From Macrothele yani (lineage: Eukaryota; Arthropoda; Arachnida; Araneae; Macrothelidae): a DNA stretch of 64,000 nt. This document shows, piece after piece, positions 10,213 to 20,819 of this stretch. Within the stretch, counting starts at the first letter, position 1, and each line of letters opens with the position of its first letter. The translations under genes and the position numbers were made by a program. The notes under the pieces were generated by a model, which ran no database searches, was not told where the DNA came from, and saw nothing but the letters and a program-made list of their open reading frames with translations. The stretch covers positions 140,699,240 through 140,763,239 of the forward strand of contig CM077013.1 in assembly GCA_039090855.1 (NCBI GenBank). The letters run 5' to 3'.

Positions 10213-12690
10213 AGATCCTGCTTATGTTACTGTTTTGTCCGTCTGTACCCACGATATCTCGTCAACTATTAGTCCGATTTGAAATATTCTTTTTGCATTT
10301 GGAAGCTTGAAATATGCGAATGAGGACCCTTCATTTCGTTTTTTTACGATGCACAATTTCGCCGCTAGAGGGCGTAAATGCAGATGATGTCGAATTCAAA
10401 AATACGTTTTATTACACATATTTGCTTCTAAACATCCGATTAAAAAAATTATTTTATCTTTCGACTCCATTTATGTCGAACAGTGTTTTAGATATAGTTA
10501 TGTTTTCAAATTACGCATAGGTTTTCCGCTAGGGGGCGTAAAAGTAAATTACATTTTCCCCGATAACTCTTCTTCTAAAACTAACTTCGATTTGGAAAAT
10601 TTCTTCTTCAGCGGATACACCTCTTGATTCAAAATAATTTGCATATAATTTCAAATTTTTGGCAAAGAATATTTTGGCCACCAGGGGGCGTAAGTGTTAA
10701 ATTTTGCTTCCGATGTATTTGCCATAAAATCTGATCTTTTAAAATACCGATTAAAAAATTCCTTCGTGGACTGATGCCACTCACATCTTAAAATATTCCA
10801 CAGTTTCTCCGCCATGGGGCGTAGATGTATATCTTATTTTTGCCAAAATATCTCTACTTCTAGGAGTCCGATTTGAAAAATTCCTTCTTTGTTGGATAGT
10901 GTTACCGATGCGAAATGTTTTTCCTATAAATTCAAAATTTTCAAGTAAATCATAGACTTTCCGCTAGGGGGCACAAAGGTAAATTGCTATTTCTGCGTTA
11001 TTTCTGCTCCTAAATCTCCGATTTGAAAAAATCTTCCTGTATCGCATACAAGACCTGATGGAAAATATTTTTTACGTAATTTCTAATGTTTGGTAAAGAA
11101 CGGTTCGGCCAGCAAGGGGGAAAAGTGTTAATTTCTGCTTCTGATGTATTTGTACCAAAATCTTGGCTCCTGAAAACTCGACTAATTTTTTTTTCTTTAA
11201 CCGATACTGATCATACGGAAAAACCTTTTGAGAATACTCTTTTTCTAAAATAATGCATGGTTTTCCCACCAGGGGACGTAAAGTCACATCTTATTTTTGT
11301 CGATATGTCTGTTTCTAAGAGTCCGATTTGAAAAATGATTTCTGTGTTGGAGAGTGTTTCCGGTGCGAAATGTTTCTCATATAAATTCATGTTTTTCTTA
11401 ACGCACAAGTCTGCAACCAGAGGGCGTAAACTCACGATTCCGTTTACAGCGATATCTGAGGGATTAAAAACCCGATTGAAAAACTTCTTTCTTCCGTCAG
11501 ATACTATTGTTTTCCATACCGGTTCCATTGACTTTGAATAGCTTTGATAAATTTAATTTGCGTCAGAACCACAGATATCGTATAAGGGACTAGATTGGCT
11601 GTCTGCTCTGTTGAGCATGAGCTAGCGCTGTGAGAAGCATGGAGCCACATTGAGCGGGTCAAGATGGCGGCGAAGCATGGCACGTTACGCAGGATAGTTT
11701 GGACTTGGTTATTGTATAAATCATGGTGAAAGCTTCCTCAGATGAAAATCTTACGCAGAGAGACAAAAATATAATTGCTGTTACTTATTTGCCTCTTGCC
11801 CAATGCTGAAAACAATATATATATATATTAAAATTTAAAGCTGGTATTGTATGCAAGTATAGAAAATTATTGGAAAACATTTTTAAGAAAGTAATGCGGC
11901 AACGATTTAAAATAATGTAAACGCAAATAATAATTTATTTAAAATCAATAAGTAGCTATTAAATCCAGCAAACTATTGATTTGAACCCGAAAAAAAAAAA
12001 AAAGGCTTCCACATGCTTTACATAGAAAAGCTGAAATAACGTGAATCTTTTTCCTTGTTGCTATTACCTCTGTCATTCTGATTTATTTATTATGTTTGCT
12101 CAAAAAGTTTTGAATTTCACCAAAAATTTTGATATTTCGTCTTGTTATGCACTAAGGAAATTTCAGTTTTTAACATTTCACATTTATTTGGGCAATATAG
12201 CAACGAAATGGCGTATTAAATGTAAGCATTCATTAACAAGGAACGTCAAAATCATATCTCTCAGCAAATTAAAACCATCGTGATATTTTTTTATATCGCA
12301 GATACCGGAATGTCTTCTCTGGAATTTAAGACCTGGCCGAATCTGAAATAATTCAATATTTTGCAAGACCCTTGGCATTCTAGTTAGCACTAAGGAATAT
12401 TACTGTTTTTTACTTAAATTTTATATACTTCCGCAGCTAAATGGGTACTGACTGCTTTGAATCTCAATATAAATAGAAAATCACAGTACCAAACTCGTAT
12501 TTCTTTGACTTAATGCAAAGTAGCCTTGCTTAAATGGATCGTGATGACCCGCTGAAAATGGCGCCTACCTTCTCACGCCTCATGGGCTAAGTGTCCAATC
12601 TAGCTTCTTGTATATGATATCTGTGGTCAGAACGGATTCAAAAAACGTGCTTATTACAACCGAAAATTCGGTGTCATCTTTCTTGTTCCT
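10213..12690 (+). repeat. CTA array, left copy: ~150-bp units with CTCF-like cores
   Basis: From 10213 to about 11560 a unit recurs with a GC-rich core at 10362, 10526, 10678, 10811, 10961, 11109, 11266 and 11415 (spacing 133-164 bp). The best cores are CCGCTAGAGGGCG, CCGCTAGGGGGCG, CCACCAGGGGGCG and CCACCAGGGGACG. Between cores, an AAAxTCCGATTTGAAAAA-type word repeats. The tail resumes after the inserted hAT-like MITE (12634-12690). Short frames across it are incidental. The whole family is present in inverted orientation at 17030-18812. Confidence 0.8.
11570..12625. mobile_element. hAT-like MITE, copy 1 (1056 bp)
   Basis: An exact 8-bp duplication GTCAGAAC flanks it (11562-11569, 12626-12633). 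The ends are inverted: CACAGATATCGTATAAGGGA on the left, and TATATGATATCTGTG on the right. The related array at about 17090-17105 shows the uninterrupted site (GTTCTGACGC), which confirms a precise insertion. The interior has an AAGATGGCGGC word (11661-11671, YY1-like), a TA microsatellite and a poly-A tract near 11990-12003. No transposase frame is seen. A second copy of the same length lies at 20820-21875. Confidence 0.9.
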
Positions 12691-13407
12691 TTTTCATTTG
12701 GAGCGCAAGCTCCCACTAACGCACGTGGTATAGGTAGCCCTTTAGTAAAGACCGTGTTCACGAAAGCAAATATTTTCTTAACCCTTTAAGCTTCTGATGC
12801 ATTGTGCTTGGACTAAACGGTATCCAAAAATTTTGCTCCCTCCAAACAGTAATATTCACATAGCGACTGTGTTTCGCGAAAGCTACGGTAAAATAATTAA
12901 TTACCCCCTCTCATCTCAGCAGGCGCAAAAATAAACATGTCATATGTGATAAGACCTTCTATCTTCTTCTAGTCCTATATTCCCTGTTCCATGAACTGAA
13001 ACATGATAGGGAAAAGCTAGTCTACCTGAAACGAACATCATGCAACTGGTGCAGCGTTTGTGGGTAGCTGACTTACTAAACACTACATAAATCAAGTCTC
13101 AAAACTTCACCTGCAGGGAAACAGGAGTCACTCAAATAAAGTTCAAGAAGTACTTACTTACAGCTAATCCTTTATTGCTGTCAACAGGTACTTGATCATT
13201 AGTACTTCAACGCACACAACAGTTAATCTTCGAACTCTCAACGTATTAGATTATCAGTATGCTTTTCACTAAACAACGTTAACTGGTATAACTCTTAACG
13301 ATAAATATAAGCACAACACGAAGCCTCAAACGGCAATTAACCAATCTCGAATCCACAGTGAGCATTAACTTCCAGCATCAACACAACACACTCAGAGCAG
13401 ATCAAAT
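12691..13407. other. Unassigned DNA with a duplicated segment (A unit, copy 1)
   Basis: No gene is seen. The part 12824-13060 (CCAAAAATTTTGCTCCCTCC onward, through CATCTCAGCAG-type and ACATCATGCAACTG words) resembles 15228-15318 joined to 19277-19630. The locus therefore seems to contain a tandem duplication later invaded by other elements. 13060-13407 shows no feature that I recognise. Confidence 0.5.
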
Positions 13408-13703
13408 GTAGAGAATTTTAGAAAGGGAGTGTCTGACTCCATGTCTTAAACAACCCTTAAAAATAGGAATCTAAGAGATTTGGGCTAGTGCCCGATAGGA
13501 AAGTGACACGGAAGCGAGGTAGAAAGGGGGAGGAAGATGCCCTTATTTATTACCAGGAGGCCAGTACCTGGGTTGCGACGGCTTAACGTGCCCATCCGAC
13601 GCACGGCGGATATTGGTTCGAGTGTTCGCACCTGCCTGTGATCGAACCTGAGGTTTCTCCGTGGCAGTCACGAACGTTGACCACTAGGCCATCCGCGGCC
13701 CAA
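13408..13703 (-). mobile_element. SINE-2, minus-strand copy
   Basis: The minus strand reads GGGCCGCGGATGGCCTAGTG, then the B-box-like GGTTCGATCACAGGC, the GGATGGGCACGTTAAGCCGT body and the TCCTATTTTTAAGGGTTGTT tail region. It aligns over its full length with the copy at 3136-3452. No clear target duplication was found. It abuts the left end of the Tc1/mariner deletion derivative that follows. Confidence 0.85.
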
Positions 13704-13734
13704 TAACCCACTCAGCTGCTGCGTAGCCATTATA

Positions 13735-14687
13735 CAGGGTGATTCAGCTAAGCGTGTACAAACTTCTGGGAGGGGTAGGTTACGCAAAGACAAATCGGAA
13801 TCACATAGCAATGCAGGGTCGGAAACGCTATCTTCATGTGCTAGTGTACAGAGAGGACGGGAAATGAAAGAGAAGCACGTAAGAGAACAAAATGCTTTTT
13901 ATTACTCACAAGACATTTGAGAAATGCATTGAGGTTACAGAAGGTGTTTAAAGTTGCGACCATGAGATGTAACAAACATGCGTGTTATGTGCATTGAACC
14001 AACCTTCCCGTGTAAAGCACGCTTTGTCTGTGAACAGCACAGAAGCAGGAAATTGGGGTTCTGCCGCACTCTTCTGCGGGGACCATTGCGCAAATGCAAT
14101 GCGCTGAGGGTAATCCTCAGGGTTTAGTGTCTGAACGCGCTGTACATGATACGGATGCAATTGGTCTTCGTGCAGAACCCTCCATAAGGTGGATTGGGAC
14201 AGACCGAGCCGATGGGCAATTGCTCGTGTGCTGGCACTTGGAGTGTCTGCTGCATGACTTAACACATTCTCTTTGATGGCAGGTGTGCGTATCCATCGTT
14301 TCCGACACCTGGAAGGCCCCTGGAAAAAACCAGTGTTGCATAACCTGTGATGCAGCCGTGCAAACACTTGGTGGTTTGGCACTTGTCTCATTGGGTACCA
14401 TTCCTGGTCATTCGCACGGCGGCTTGTCCGTTGCAGTCTGCTGCTCCGTATATACCAAGTGCATATCAGCCATTTCCGCGATCGTGAACTCAGCCATCCT
14501 ACTACCTCTGAGGGTGGTTTACAAATGACGGTATCCTGAAAGAACGTATGAGTAGTCTCGCGGCCGAACAACGCCATCTGCCGCATGAAGATAACGTTTC
14601 CGACCCTGCATTGCTATGTGATTCCGATATGTCTTTGTGCAACCTACCCTTCCCAGAAATTTGCTCACGCTTAGCTGAATCACCATG
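13735..14687 (-). mobile_element. Tc1/mariner-type element, internally deleted derivative
   Basis: TA flanks (13733-13734, 14688-14689) and inverted ends of about 105 bp (outer words CAGGGTGATTCAGCTAAGCG and its complement) bound the element. The minus-strand frame at 14586-13948 encodes RQVPNHQVFARLHHRLC, a DNA-binding region, then SASTRAIAHRLGLSQSTLWR (helix-turn-helix) and SVLFTDKACF with the first catalytic Asp. The protein then runs from FNAHNTHV straight into terminal noncoding sequence, so the second Asp and last acidic residue are missing. The N-terminal start MAEFTIAEMADMHLVY (from 14503) is in another frame. It could move only with transposase from elsewhere. Confidence 0.85.
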
Positions 14688-14689
14688 TA

Positions 14690-15310
14690 TATCTCGTCTT
14701 GTTCTTATCGGAGCAATCATACGTCACTATCACAGATCTCAAGTGTTGCCAACCGTATTCATGCGAGAGAGAAGATATCACGTTAAGGTTGAAAGATGCT
14801 GGAGAGAACAAACTCAAATTTACATAGAAATAGGAACTAAAAATGAAAGTTAAATTAGAGTATGCCTCACACTGGGTAAAAAAGTTATTCAAATGTCTTC
14901 TATCTACTTCCGAAAATTCGTCTCAATTTCCACACTTGTTTATTAATTAATTTGTTAAAAGAGATTGGTGTCAATCATACGCCTGAACGACCAGTCTGAA
15001 TAACAAATTTAAGGGCGAAATCAACTTTTTTCGACGTTCTAGTCTTGAAGGTAACTCGTACGAGCAGATTTGGGACCACTAAACATACTTTCAATGAATT
15101 CGTTCCAGCAGCTTTCAGCTCACTTCTTAGACAGCGAATATATTCGTTGGGGTTGAGTTCAGCCCATTTTGTTTACCGCGAGTTAATTCGTTTCAGCCGG
15201 TTAAATGGTTAATGTACCTGAGCCAGATAGTTCCCAAAATTTTCTGAGCTCCCTAAACAGAAATATCCACTTAGCGGGGGGAATAGATAGACAATTCTTC
15301 CCCTTCTCAT
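14690..15310. other. Unassigned DNA with B-unit repeat (copy 1)
   Basis: The part 14945-15195 (GATTGGTGTCAATCATACGC, then CTGAATAACAAATTTAAGG and TTTCAGACTGCG-like words) resembles 19680-19870. With the A unit it forms an A-B-A-B arrangement over 12.8-19.9 kb. 15228-15310 is the start of A-unit copy 2. No gene is visible. Confidence 0.45.
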
Positions 15311-15318
15311 CTCAGCAG

Positions 15319-18300
15319 CAGTGGTGTGCCCAAGGTAGGATGGGGTGTTCAAACCCCGAAAAAAATTTGGAACCTTTCGATATTTCAAAAACGCGATTTT
15401 AAAAGAGTCTTGTTAGCATTTGAAATTGTTTTTATACCTCATGGCAATAACTGAACGTATTTTCTCCATGAAGACGAGGAAGCGACAAGGAACCAAGAAC
15501 CAGAATGTCCAATTTCAATAAAAAGCTGATACATGGGTATACTAAAGTTTTCTGTGGGGACGAGGCAATGCCAAATATGAGTTGCAGAACTAATTTCAGA
15601 TTACTCTACAACACGCTGAAAAGCAAGGGGTTTTGATTAAAATACCAAGAATCACATCAAAACGAAACCAACGCTGTAACATAAGCACAGAAACTAAAAC
15701 ACTTCCTTAAAAACTAATACACTAAAACACTTCTGTAAAACTAATATTTAAGCCGAGCTATCGCGCTCCACCGGGAAGCTTGGTCTGAATTATGCTATCA
15801 AAGCCTTCTTAAAAACAGAAACTTACAATACCGTTACAATTCAAAAATGTTAATATTAGCAAGCAAACCGCCAGTGAAACCTCAGCGGGACTTTACGACA
15901 TACCTCCAATCTACCTAGACAGCAGCATAAAACCATACGTTGGGTTGGGTTAACTAAAAGATCACTCCAGGTAAGGAGCAAGGAACACAAAAGTGACGAT
16001 AAAGACGGAAAAACGACAACCGCTTCATGCAGGGAAGACACCCAAAAGGAGCACTCCCACTTTGTAGCATGATGAACCCTGTATAAGCTACATAGGCACA
16101 GCCACACGTGAAAGTCTCGAGATCATGACCCACTCACAGCCATGCAACGAAAGCTTGCCTTTTGTGTAATCAGATGCCTGGAAAAATCTCCTGAACAAGG
16201 ATCAAAGAAACATCGGGTAATCCCTCTCCATGCCGCATGCGCACGTTTAAAACACTGACTCCACACGTGAGCATGTCTAAACACGGACCTCAACGTGAAA
16301 TGGAACTGTTTGATAATATCAAAATTTTGAATTGTAATTGCATTGTAAATTGTTATTTTTAAAAAGGCTTTGATAGCTTAGCCCAGAGGAAGCCTTCCAA
16401 TGGAACTCGAAAGCTCCGCATAAATTGTGTATTGGTTTTAGGCCATTAAAGGAAGTGTTTTAGTTTATAAATGGTGTAGAGTCTTTGGTAATAAACACAG
16501 AAAACCGAGAAGACTATTACAGGTTTCCAATTTATGTACCATTTTTAGACATCTTCATCAGTGTATTAAGAGAATACAACGTGGTTTGTCACAATTCCTT
16601 TTTTCAAGTCGATCATGATTTCGCTGGGTATTGACGTAGCTTCATCAGAACGAATGGCTAGCAAATATTGAAATATTTTCTTTCCATCCTTGGTTTGCAT
16701 ACGCTAAGCAAAACTGCTTAAGCCACAGGAAGTGACGTCACGTTCCCGAACACTCGCAGCGCAGACTCCCACCACCTCAGAGAGACGACAGAAACTGCTG
16801 ATCTGTTTTGGCTTCACTCAAAACGGGTCCCTTCACCTCCTCTTCTTCTAACCTCCTTGATCATAAATGATGTTTACAGTCACGGGTTTTGCTTAGTTAC
16901 TTCCACGCGCTTGATAGAAATGGGGTGGATGCCATGTCATTAACAAATTGCGAAGACTTCTGATATATATGAAAAGCTTCCAAAATATTAAGTTTGGTAG
17001 TTAAATGTGGCTAGACCGTGGTCGACTTAAAAAAAATAACAAGAAAGATGACACCGAATTTTCGGGTGTAATAAGAACGTCTTTTTAATCCGTTCTGACG
17101 CAAATTAAATTAATCAAAGCTATTCAAAGTCAATGGAACCGGTATGGAAAACAATAGTATCTGACGGAAGAAAAAGTTTTTCAATCGCGTTTTTAATCCC
17201 TCAGATATTGCTGTGAACGGAATGGTGAGCTTACGCCCACTCGTTACAGACTTGTGCGTTAAGAAAAACATGATTTTTATATGAGAAATATTTCGCTCCG
17301 GAAGCGCTCTCCAACACAGAAGGAATTTTTCAAATCGGACTCTTAGAAACAGAGATATCGACAAAAATAAGATGTGACTTTACGTTCCCTGGAGGGAAAA
17401 CCATGCATTATTTTAGTAAGAAAGTACTCTGAAAAGGTTTTTCGATGTGGGCGGTATCGGTCCAAGATAAAAAAGAAAAGGTTTAATCGAGTTTTCAGGA
17501 GCTCAGATTTTGCGGCAAATACATCAGAAGCAGAAATGAACACTTATGCCGCCTGGTGGCCAAACTATTATTTACCAAATATTAGAAATTATATGAAAAA
17601 TATTTTCCATCAGGAGCTGTATGCGATAAAAGAAGAATTTTTCAAATCGGAGTTTTAGAAGCAGAAATAACGCAGAAAAAGCACTTTACGTTTGTGCCCC
17701 CTAGCGGAAAGTCTATGATTTACTTGAAAATTTTGAATTTACAGGAAAAACATTTCGCATCGGAAACACTATCCAACAAAGAAGGAATTTTCGAAATCGT
17801 ACTGATAGAAGTAGTGAAATTGACAAAAATAAGATATACATCTACGACTCCTGGCGTAGAAACCATGAATTATTTCAAGAAGAAAATATTCCTAAAGGGT
17901 TTGTCGACATGTGTAGTACCGATCAACTAACTCCTTTTTTTTTCAATCGAGATTTCAGAAGCTCGTATTTTGCTGCTAATACATCAGAAGCTTACGCCAC
18001 CTGGTGGCCAAACCACTTTTTACAAAAATTACAAATTATGTGGAAACGATTTCCCATCAGGAGCTGTATCCGCTGCAGAAAGAATTTTTCAAATCGGAGA
18101 TTTATAAGCAGAGATATAGGGGGAAACGCAATTTACCTCTACGCCACCTAGCGGAAAGTCTATGAATTACTTGAAAATTTTGAAATTATTATTCCAAAAA
18201 GGTTTATTGATGTGTGTGGCATCAGTCCACGAAAAAGTTTTTCAATTGATATTTTAGAAGCTCAGATTTTATAGCAAATACATCAGAAGCAAAAATTAAC

Positions 18301-19276
18301 ACTTACGCCACCTGGTGGCCAAAGTATTCTTTGCCAAAATTAGAAATTATATGCAAAATATTTTCCATTAGGAGGTGTAACCGCTGAAGAAAACATTTTT
18401 CAAATCGGAGTTTTAGAAGAAGAGTTATCCGGAAAATTGTAATTTATTTTTACGCCCTCTAGCGGAAAATCTATGCGTAATTTGAAAAAGCAACTATATT
18501 TAAAATACTCTTCGACATAAATGGAATCGAAAAAGAAGAGAATTTTTTCAATCGGATGTTTAGAAGCAAATATGTGGAATAAAACGTATTTTTTAAATCG
18601 ACATCATCTGCATTTACGCCCTCTTGCGGCAAAATCGGACATCAGGGAAAAAAACGAAATAAAGGATCATCATTCGCATATTTCAAGCTTCCCAACGCAA
18701 AAGATGTTTCTGAATCGAACTAATAGTTGCAGAGATATCGTGGGTACGGACGGACGGACGGACAAACCGGTAACATAAGCACGATCTTTTTTTACAAAAG
18801 ACGTGCTAAAAAATAAAATAAATACTTGTGACGAACCACGTTGTATTCTCTTAATGTATATGAAAAGCTAACAAAATATCAAGTTTGGTGGTTAAATCTG
18901 GCTAAACCGTGGTCGACTTGAAAAAAATAAAAAATAAGATAAATACTTGTGACAAACCACATACTGTATAATCGTTACATAGTCTTTGTGATCAAGAATG
19001 TTCATTACTGCTTTGGAAAATGGATTTCTCGCGCACATATTAGGATTCCAGTCACATTTCCCACCTCGTTTTCTACACAGATAAATAGCAAATATGAATG
19101 ATAACAATATAGATAATAAGAATATTAATAACAATTTCTAGCAATATAATTTGAATAGTTTGCGCGGTTGGTGCATACATTTTAAAAATGCACTCGTAAC
19201 ACATTTAGTTGTATAACAAAATAAATTTCGTAACCTCTCTTCCAAAAAAAAAAAATACTTTCTGGGTACACCACTG
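15319..19276. mobile_element. hAT-like element, 3.96 kb, non-coding
   Basis: An exact 8-bp duplication CTCAGCAG (15311-15318, 19277-19284) flanks ends CAGTGGTGTGCCCA and, complemented, CAGTGGTGTACCCA (13 of 14 match). That combination is typical of hAT transposons. No hAT transposase domain is recognisable inside; the element carries the right CTA array (17030-18812). Around that array, direct repeats (16970-17030 and 18856-18930) and an inverted repeat (16567-16600 against 18826-18860) occur. 15340-16550 shows only short frames. The autonomous partner is not in the window. Confidence 0.8.
17030..18812 (-). repeat. CTA array, right copy: CTCF-like cores on the minus strand
   Basis: This is the reverse-orientation relative of 10213-12690. 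Cores occur at 17383, 17548, 17695, 17844, 17995, 18142, 18306, 18453 and 18617 (spacing 147-165 bp). The clearest are CGCCACCTAGCGG (18142), CGCCACCTGGTGG (17995 and 18306) and CGCCCTCTAGCGG (18453). It ends with GGACGGACGGACGG and a hairpin built from AGCACGATCTTTT and AAAAGACGTGCT. It lacks the hAT-like MITE found in the left copy, so it preserves the empty site. Confidence 0.8.
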
Positions 19277-19362
19277 CTCAGCAGTATGGACCATAAACCT
19301 GTAAGTCGTGATAAGTGCTGTCTCCTGGCCCTTTATTCTCTGTTCCATAACACAAAGCAGCC
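19277..19362. repeat. A-unit copy 2, distal part
   Basis: CTCAGCAGTATGGACCATAA to the SINE start continues the A unit interrupted by the 3.96-kb element. It aligns with 12930-13010, sharing the CCCTGTTCCAT-like and TCCTGGCCC/AGTCCTA region. After the SINE, GGCATGATAGTCCACCTGGC-type sequence (19585-19630) resumes it. Confidence 0.5.
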
Positions 19363-19578
19363 GCCCTGGTGGCGCAGTAGTCTAAGCGATGGCCTCTGAT
19401 AATTCGTCCGAAAGGTGTCCGGATTCGAATCTCAGTGAGGCATAGATATTATGCTTGTCTTACGGCACTGACTTCCTCCCTTCCCTGGAACCAGTGACCC
19501 TAAATTAGGGACGGGCTACTGCTTATAGCCCGTTGAGTTGCTCACGGTGGTCGTTAAACCTCCAATCAAAAAAAAAAA
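19363..19578 (+). mobile_element. SINE-1 copy
   Basis: The head GCCCTGGTGGCGCAGTAGTC, the B-box GGATTCGAATCTCAG and the CACGGTGGTCGTTAAACC tail identify the SINE-1 family, with more changes than the 6822 copy. It ends in about 11 A residues. Near-matching flanks (CACAAAGC and CACAAGGC) are probably a diverged target duplication. Confidence 0.88.
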
Positions 19579-20094
19579 GTCACAAGGCATGATAGTCCAC
19601 CTGGCACGCACATCATGCAGCTGGGTAGAAACAAGTGATTCAAATATCTCTCTCCTTTCTTAGGTTCGCTGCCATGTAATAAATCAGAAAGGATTAGTCT
19701 CAATCATCCTCCTAAATAGTCACTCTGAATAATAAATCTAAGGTCGAAATGCAAGGCCTTCTGAAGCGCAGGCTCGCTAGTTCCAGCGCTTTCGACGCAC
19801 TTTTCAGACTGCGAAAATATTCGTTCAAGCTGATTTTAGCCCTTTTTCCTAATCCCAACTCCCAAGTCATTTTGTTCCAGCCTATTGAAGCATTAAAGAA
19901 ATTAATCACACTGGTGCTAATTAACGACGATGATTATAAATCAAGCAAATACCACTGACAGGCACACTAACAATATGGGTGAGCGCACTAAAAACCAGGG
20001 TAAAATTGTACGAAAAAATTTCTCGTAATATATAATTTGCTAGAGTCTTCCTCCTCCGTGCCACTTTTTAAGTTGTAACAGCAACAACCGAAAA
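19579..20094. other. Unassigned DNA including B-unit copy 2
   Basis: 19680-19870 resembles 14945-15195 (TCAATCATCCTCCTAAATAG, CTGAATAATAAATCTAAGG, TTCGACGCACTTTTCAGACT). 19870-20094 shows nothing recognisable. No gene. Confidence 0.45.
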
Positions 20095-20377
20095 ACAAAT
20101 GTTTGTGACGCCACGCTTTGCTTTTCGTGTTTTCGTGTAGGTGACGTCATCATATACACGCGCACTGTCTACGCGTATATGACTTTGTTTTGCTGTCATA
20201 GCAACGAAGAACACAACTGTTGCTGTGACGTCCTCAAATCCAAATCATAGCCTATGAAGATCCAAATCATTCTCACATGACGTCAGAGATGCGTTACGTC
20301 ACACGGTCAACTCTTTAGAGATTGGAAAACTTTACGTCAGGTATTTTGATTCTATCTCATATAGGGTATATAAATAA
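20095..20377 (+). promoter_or_regulatory. Candidate promoter: CRE-like cluster and TATA box
   Basis: Several CRE-like words cluster here: GTGACGCC, GGTGACGTCATC (about 20140), GTGACGTCC, ATGACGTCAGAG (about 20278), TTACGTCACACG and TTTACGTCAGG. They are followed by GGGTATATAAATA (20365-20376), a good TATA box. The order resembles a compact polymerase II promoter. A hairpin, a SINE, a MITE and then the Helitron ORF follow downstream, so it might once have served the Helitron or an unrelated gene. No transcript evidence is available. Confidence 0.35.
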
Positions 20378-20452
20378 TAATAATAAATTTTATTTTTTGC
20401 AGCCTACAGTGTAACAGCAAAAAATAAAATGTATTATTATTATTATTATTTA
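20374..20452. repeat. Inverted repeat hairpin
   Basis: AATAATAATAATAAATTTTA and TTTTTTGC on the left are complementary to GCAAAAAATAAAAT and TATTATTATTATTATT on the right, around a loop of about 16 bases (AGCCTACAGTGTAACA). The arms exceed 25 bp. It is probably a small foldback or a terminator-like hairpin; its function is unknown. Confidence 0.6.
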
Positions 20453-20467
20453 TATACTCTTGATATG

Positions 20468-20687
20468 TCGCCCCGGTGGCGCAGTGGTCTAAGGCGCTGG
20501 CCTCTGATCATTCGTCCGTAAGGGGTCCGGGTTCGAATCCCGGTCAGGCATGGATGTTGTGTTTGTCTTACGGCACTGGCTCTCTCCCTTCCCTGGAACC
20601 AGTGGTCCAAAATTAGGGACGGGCGACTGCTTATAGCCCATTGAGTTGCTCACGGTGGTCGTTAAACCTCCAATCAAAAAAAAAAAA
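20468..20687 (+). mobile_element. SINE-1 copy with 14-bp target duplication
   Basis: The duplication ATACTCTTGATATG (20454-20467 and 20688-20701) bounds a 220-bp copy. Its tRNA-like head reads TAAGGCGCTGGCCTCTG, two bases longer than the other copies, which look like GCGATGG. This may be closer to the source tRNA D-arm to anticodon region. The B box is GGTTCGAATCCCGG. It ends in about 12 A residues. Confidence 0.92.
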
Positions 20688-20819
20688 ATACTCTTGATAT
20701 GCTTTATTACGCTGTTTAACAGAAAAAGACGGACATTTATATTCCGGTGTTCAAACTCTGTTATCCGCAACCGTTCCTGTTCAATGTTTTGTTTACATCT
20801 TTTTTTCTTTCGTTCGATG

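Noticed and set aside
10213..11560. ~150-bp spacing as nucleosome phasing
   Set aside because: Spacing varies from 133 to 165 bp and no positioning data exist; similarity to 147 bp may be chance.
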